DNA of 64,000 nt from Kocuria tytonis (GTDB lineage Bacteria > Actinomycetota > Actinomycetes > Actinomycetales > Micrococcaceae): assembly GCF_003226895.2 (NCBI RefSeq), contig NZ_PNJG02000004.1:124001-188000 (forward strand). Direction: 5' to 3'. Positions 60,024 to 64,000 of the stretch are shown here, piece by piece (the first letter of the stretch is position 1; the number at the start of each line of letters is the position of its first letter). The notes beneath the pieces are model-generated. The model had not been told where the DNA came from and searched no databases. It saw only the letters and a list, made by a program, of their open reading frames with translations. The translations under genes and the position numbers were made by a program.

Positions 60024-63000
60024 TCAGTCCATGAGCGCCCCGCGCAGGGTGCGCAGCGCCACGGACAGGGCCGCGAGCTCACCCCCGGCGTCATCACCGG
60101 ACATGGACTCGATCTCGTCCAGGACCGCGCGCAGCCGCTCCAGCCGGTCCGCGTTCTCCTGCTCCCACGCCTGCACCTTCTCCTGGGCGTTGGCGCCCGG
60201 GTGCTCCAGCGCCTGCGCGGCGAGCGCCACGAGAGTGGAGTAGAGGTCCTCGCGCATCGCGATCCGCGCCATGTTCTCCCAGCGGGTGGTCTGCGGCAGG
60301 GCGCTGATGCGGTTGAGCAGGTTCTCCAGGCCGTAGCGGTCGAACAGGGCGAAGTACACGCGCGCGATCATCTGCACGCTCACCCCGTTCTCGTCCGTCC
60401 CGGTCGCGAGGTCCACGGGCGACGACGCCGCCGCGGCACCGCCCTGCTCCTCGCTCACCGGGTCCGTGCCCGTGATGCCCTGCGACTGCGCGAGACGGGC
60501 GACGTCCAGCAGCGCGAAGGCGTCCAGCAGCTCCGCCCACTCCACCGCGAGGTCCCGGGGCACCCCCTGGCGCTCGGCGAGGTCCGCCTCCGCCTGGGTG
60601 CGCTCCTCGGACTCCGTGCCCATGAGGTGGTCGGAGCCGAAGCGCAGCGCCACGATGGGCCGGTAGGTGTCCACAAGGTCCTGGATCTCCGTGTCCGTCT
60701 CCTGGCGGTGCAGGAACCACCGGACCACGCGGTCCAGCAGCCGCCGCATGCGCAGGGACATCCGGTTCCACAGCTCCAGGGGCACCTCCGCACCCAGGTG
60801 GGCGTGGCGCGCGGCGTAGCTCTCCAGCTCGAAGATCTCCATGGCCGCGGTGAACGCGCGGGCCACGTCCGCGAGGTCGGAACCGGAGTCGTCCACCACG
60901 CGGTACGCGAACGCGATGCCGCCGTAGTTGATGATCTGGTTGGCCACCACGGTGGAGATGATCTCCTTGCCCAGCGGGTGGGTGTCCAGCTGGTCCCCGA
61001 AGCGCTCCCGGATCTGCGCCGGGAAGTACTGGGAGAGCGTGCGGTGGTACCACGGGTCGTCCGCGAGGTCGCTGTCCACGAGGGCCGCGGTGAGCTGGAT
61101 CTTGGCGTACGCCGTGAGCACGGACAGCTCCGGACCGGTCAGTGGCTTCCCCTGCGTGGCCCGCTCCCGCAGCTCGCGGTCCGAGGGCAGGAACTCGAGC
61201 TCACGGTTGAGGTCCGCCGTCTCCTCCAGCCAGTGCATGAGCCGGATGAAGGTCTCGGTGAACTCCACGCCGCGGGCGCGCTCGGTGGTGAGCAGCACGT
61301 TCTGCGCCACGTTGGTGCGCAGCACCAGCTCGGCCACCTCGTCCGTCATGGACTCGATGAACTCCGCGCGCTCCTCCGGGGAGAGCAGACCGGCCTGGAC
61401 CATGCCGTCCACGAGGATCTTGATGTTGACCTCGCGGTCCGAGGATTCCACGCCGCCGGAGTTGTCGATCGCGTCCGTGTTGACCAGGATCCCGTTCTGC
61501 GCGGCCTCGATGCGGCCGAGCTGGGTGGCACCCAGGTTCCCGCCCTCACCGATGACCTTCACGCGCAGCTCCGCGCCGTTGACGCGGATGGCGTCGTTGG
61601 CCTTGTCCCCCACGTCCTGGTGGGTCTCGGAGGAGGCCTTCACGTAGGTGCCGATGCCGCCGTTGTACAGCAGGTCCGCCGGCGCCAGCAGCACGCGCCG
61701 CACGAGCTCCTGCGGGCTGAGCGACTCCACGCCCTCCTCGATGCCCAGCGCCTCGCGCACCTGCGGGGTGAGGGGGATGGACTTCTCCCGGCGGGAGTAC
61801 ACCCCGCCGCCCTCGGAGATCACGCTGCGGTCGAAGTCCTGCCACGAGGTGCGCCCGGCGGTGAACAGCCGCTCACGCTCCCTGTAGGAGGCCGCGGCGT
61901 CCGGGGTGGGATCCAGGAAGACGTCCCGGTGGTCGAACGCGGCGATCAGGTGGATGTGTTCGGACAGCAGCATGCCGTTGCCGAACACGTCACCGGACAT
62001 GTCCCCCACACCCACCGCGGTGAACGCCTCGGACTGGGTGTCCACGCCGAGCTCGAAGAAGTGGCGCTTCACGGACTCCCACGCACCGCGGGCGGTGATG
62101 CCCATGGCCTTGTGGTCGTAGCCCACGGACCCGCCGGACGCGAACGCGTCCCCGAGCCAGAAGCCGCGCTCCAGGGAGACCGCGTTCGCGGTGTCCGAGA
62201 ACGCCGCGGTGCCCTTGTCCGCGGCCACCACCAGGTAGGAGTCGTCGCCGTCACGGCGCACCACGTTCTCGGGGTGCACCACGGTGTCCCCGGCCGCACC
62301 GGAGGTCTCGGCGGCCTCGCTCGCACCGCCCCCGGATCCCGGGGTGGCGTCCCCGCGGGACGACGACGCCGTGTCCTGCGCGGTCCCGTCCTGCGCGGCG
62401 CCCGTCTCGGCCTCGCGCTCGATGTTGTCGGTGACGTCCAGCAGGGAGGCGATGAACAGCTTGTAGGCCTCCCGCCCCTCGGTCAGCCAGCCCTCACGGT
62501 CGGTCGCGGGGTCCGGCAGCTGCTTGGGGAAGAACCCACCCTTCGCACCCGTGGGCACGATCACCGCGTTCTTGACCATCTGCGCCTTGACCAGGCCGAG
62601 CACCTCGGTGCGGAAGTCCTCGCGGCGGTCGGACCAGCGCAACCCGCCGCGGGCCACCTGGCCGAAGCGCAGGTGGGTGCCCTCCACGCGCGGGGACCAC
62701 ACCCAGATCTCGTAGGCCGGGCGGGGCTGCGGTGCGGCCGGGATGGCCGTGGGATCCAGCTTGAACGCCATGGTGGGGCGGTTCTGGAACACGTTGGTGC
62801 GCAGGGTGGCGGTCACCACGTCCGCCATGGCCCGGAACAGCCGGTCCGCGTCCAGGCTGGGGACCTCGTCCAGGACGGCGCGCAGGCGCTCGAGCGCCGC
62901 GTTGCGCGCCTCCTCGCGGGCGGCGTCGTCGTCCCCGAACCGTTCGGGGTCGAAGCTCGCCGAGAACAGCTCGGAGAGCTCGTGGGTGGCCCGCGGGTAG

Positions 63001-64000
63001 TCCACCAGGGTGTCCGCGATGAACTCGAACGAGTTGGGGTGGCCCAGCTGCAGCAGGTAGCGCACGTAGGCGCGCAGCACCGCGACGGTGCGCCAGCCCA
63101 TGCGCTCCGTGAGCACCAGGCGGTCCATGGTGTCGGACTCGGAGCGGCCGGAGAGCACCGCGCAGAGGGTGTCCTCGATGAGGTCCTCCGTCTTGGCGTC
63201 CTCGGGACCCTCGGGGTCCACGCCCTCGGGCAGCTCCACGCCGAAGTCGTAGAGCTGGAACTCGCGGCCGTCCGCGGGGGTGACCGTGTACGGGCGCTGG
63301 TCCAGCACGCGCAGGCCCATGTTGTGCAGCAGGGGCAGCAGCTCGGTCAGGGACAGGGACTGCGTGAGGTAGATGTTCAGGCGGACCTGGCCGTCCTCGG
63401 TCTGCGCCACGCGGACCTCGGCGGGCAGGTTGGGATCGCGGCCCCACAGCTCCTCGCAGCGCTTGAGGTCCTGGATGGCCTCCGCGATCTCGTAGTCCTC
63501 GCGGTACGAGCCCGGGAACGCGTTCTCCCACACGGGGCCCAGCGCACTGGCCTTCTCGTCCTCGAACTCCAGAGCGATGGCCCGACCCAGGGACTCCGGC
63601 CAGGACCGCACCGCGGCGCGCAGGCGGGCCTCGAGGTCCTCGTGGTCGAACTCCCGCACCTCGCCCGTGTAGGGCAGGCGGATCCGGAAGAACAGCCGCG
63701 CCAGGGAGGAGGAGGTCAGACGGACCTCGAAGTCGATGGCCTCCGCGCCGAAGACCTCGAACAGCTGGGACTCGATGCGCTGGCGCACCGAGGTGTTGTA
63801 CCGGTCCCTGGGCAGGAAGACCACGGCGGACATGAAGCGGCCGAACGTGTCCTGGCGCAGGAACAGCCGGGTCTGGCGGCGCTCGTTGAGCCCCAGCACA
63901 CCACCGGCGGTGTCGTGCAGCTCCGCCGCGGACATGTGGAACAGCTCGTCGCGCGGGTAGTCCTCGATGATGCCCATGAGGTCGCGCGCGGAGTGCGAGT
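60024..64000 (-). CDS. NAD-dependent glutamate dehydrogenase, large form (5' end beyond window)
   Basis: Oxidative deamination of glutamate to 2-oxoglutarate by the 180-kDa class of NAD-GDH. About 1,325 codons are visible, open to the window edge (SHSARDLMGIIEDYPRDELF at the edge), so some 300 N-terminal residues are missing. ACT-like regulatory stretches are followed by the catalytic domain with VPTGAKGGFFPKQLPD (substrate Lys) and GEGGNLGATQLGR (NAD-binding). The helical C-terminal region ends LRTLRGALMD. Two low-complexity inserts (AAQDGTAQDTASSSRGDATP near 62360 and EEQGGAAAASSPVDLATGTD near 60420) each carry the decamer and would not be expected from the family. Confidence 0.95.
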   Translation of the reverse strand, partial: SHSARDLMGIIEDYPRDELFHMSAAELHDTAGGVLGLNERRQTRLFLRQDTFGRFMSAVVFLPRDRYNTSVRQRIESQLFEVFGAEAIDFEVRLTSSSLARLFFRIRLPYTGEVREFDHEDLEARLRAAVRSWPESLGRAIALEFEDEKASALGPVWENAFPGSYREDYEIAEAIQDLKRCEELWGRDPNLPAEVRVAQTEDGQVRLNIYLTQSLSLTELLPLLHNMGLRVLDQRPYTVTPADGREFQLYDFGVELPEGVDPEGPEDAKTEDLIEDTLCAVLSGRSESDTMDRLVLTERMGWRTVAVLRAYVRYLLQLGHPNSFEFIADTLVDYPRATHELSELFSASFDPERFGDDDAAREEARNAALERLRAVLDEVPSLDADRLFRAMADVVTATLRTNVFQNRPTMAFKLDPTAIPAAPQPRPAYEIWVWSPRVEGTHLRFGQVARGGLRWSDRREDFRTEVLGLVKAQMVKNAVIVPTGAKGGFFPKQLPDPATDREGWLTEGREAYKLFIASLLDVTDNIEREAETGAAQDGTAQDTASSSRGDATPGSGGGASEAAETSGAAGDTVVHPENVVRRDGDDSYLVVAADKGTAAFSDTANAVSLERGFWLGDAFASGGSVGYDHKAMGITARGAWESVKRHFFELGVDTQSEAFTAVGVGDMSGDVFGNGMLLSEHIHLIAAFDHRDVFLDPTPDAAASYRERERLFTAGRTSWQDFDRSVISEGGGVYSRREKSIPLTPQVREALGIEEGVESLSPQELVRRVLLAPADLLYNGGIGTYVKASSETHQDVGDKANDAIRVNGAELRVKVIGEGGNLGATQLGRIEAAQNGILVNTDAIDNSGGVESSDREVNIKILVDGMVQAGLLSPEERAEFIESMTDEVAELVLRTNVAQNVLLTTERARGVEFTETFIRLMHWLEETADLNRELEFLPSDRELRERATQGKPLTGPELSVLTAYAKIQLTAALVDSDLADDPWYHRTLSQYFPAQIRERFGDQLDTHPLGKEIISTVVANQIINYGGIAFAYRVVDDSGSDLADVARAFTAAMEIFELESYAARHAHLGAEVPLELWNRMSLRMRRLLDRVVRWFLHRQETDTEIQDLVDTYRPIVALRFGSDHLMGTESEERTQAEADLAERQGVPRDLAVEWAELLDAFALLDVARLAQSQGITGTDPVSEEQGGAAAASSPVDLATGTDENGVSVQMIARVYFALFDRYGLENLLNRISALPQTTRWENMARIAMREDLYSTLVALAAQALEHPGANAQEKVQAWEQENADRLERLRAVLDEIESMSGDDAGGELAALSVALRTLRGALMD

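Larger units (their letters stand above)
5123..62940. repeat. Dispersed decamer GACGACGCCG, 28 copies
   Basis: Exact copies read on the plus strand begin at 9295, 10698, 12706, 14823, 22616, 23459, 25178, 37084, 43529, 55811, 57182, 60421 and 62362. On the minus strand (seen as CGGCGTCGTC) they begin at 5123, 7947, 10100, 14894, 23555, 36158, 37292, 46054, 50227, 50754, 52149, 54322, 55329, 59991 and 62931. More than half continue as GACGACGCCGCC. Nine copies are between genes. Counts are by eye and may miss a few. Confidence 0.8.

Noticed and set aside
5123-62940. The decamer as a chromosome-segregation orienting sequence
   Set aside because: Copies are split 13 to 15 between strands, while such sequences are strongly strand-biased along a replichore.
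1-64000. CRISPR arrays, tRNA or rRNA genes, insertion sequences, phage genes
   Set aside because: I looked for regular repeat-spacer blocks, tRNA-like folds with TTCGA loops, transposase motifs and phage structural proteins and saw none I could support.

Overview
The window is about 70% G+C and carries genes typical of Micrococcaceae: a 1,600-residue-class NAD-glutamate dehydrogenase, a long-form GAPDH, many overlapping start/stop codons, and many genes that begin a few bases after a TAnnnT box with no ribosome site. I read it as a chromosomal segment of a Kocuria-like actinobacterium. That assignment is inference from gene content and style. I saw no rRNA, tRNA, CRISPR array, intact insertion sequence or prophage.

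Layout. 1-6.5 kb: a DtxR-type metal regulator (cut by the window edge), then a single-polypeptide (type ISP) restriction-modification enzyme with a RAMA/GIY-YIG companion. 6.7-12.9 kb: fatty and branched-chain acyl-CoA enzymes, a uracil-type permease, and a TDT-family exporter divergent from a LysR regulator. 12.9-20.0 kb: a five-gene peptide-import operon (binding lipoprotein, two permeases, double ATPase, serine hydrolase) behind a promoter flanked by two matching dyads. 20.1-29.0 kb: phosphodiesterase, HAD phosphatase, PEBP protein, sugar kinase, GAPDH, M18 aminopeptidase, CPBP protease and a class I amidotransferase.

29.1-45.3 kb is a purine-to-glyoxylate region: OHCU decarboxylase, hydroxyisourate hydrolase, uricase, urate permease, an IclR regulator, malate synthase, an HpcH/CitE-like protein, ureidoglycine aminohydrolase, and then hydroxypyruvate isomerase, glycerate kinase and an allantoinase with a long N-terminal extension. 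A glyoxylate aminotransferase lies at 49-50 kb. Together they would open the purine ring and feed glyoxylate to malate or glycerate. Allantoate amidohydrolase, glyoxylate carboligase and tartronate semialdehyde reductase are not in the window. A 5'-truncated rfbA interrupts this region, and a frameshifted methyltransferase sits in a lower-G+C patch.

45.4-52.7 kb: stress and redox genes, plus a hipB antitoxin whose hipA toxin is reduced to a stub while three operator palindromes remain at exact 60-bp intervals. 52.8-56.7 kb: a translationally coupled trio (acyl-CoA dehydrogenase-like, PIG-L deacetylase fused to a NodS-like methyltransferase, family 2 glycosyltransferase) divergent from a GntR regulator, resembling a Nod-factor-style sugar-tailoring set. 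56.8-64 kb: MobA and a MoeA-like protein, a DUF456 protein and NAD-glutamate dehydrogenase (N-terminus beyond the edge).

The most unusual signal is a dispersed decamer, GACGACGCCG. I found it 28 times on the two strands by eye, where base composition predicts about one. It lies between genes, in terminator stems and inside low-complexity protein linkers, much as DNA uptake sequences do in other bacteria.
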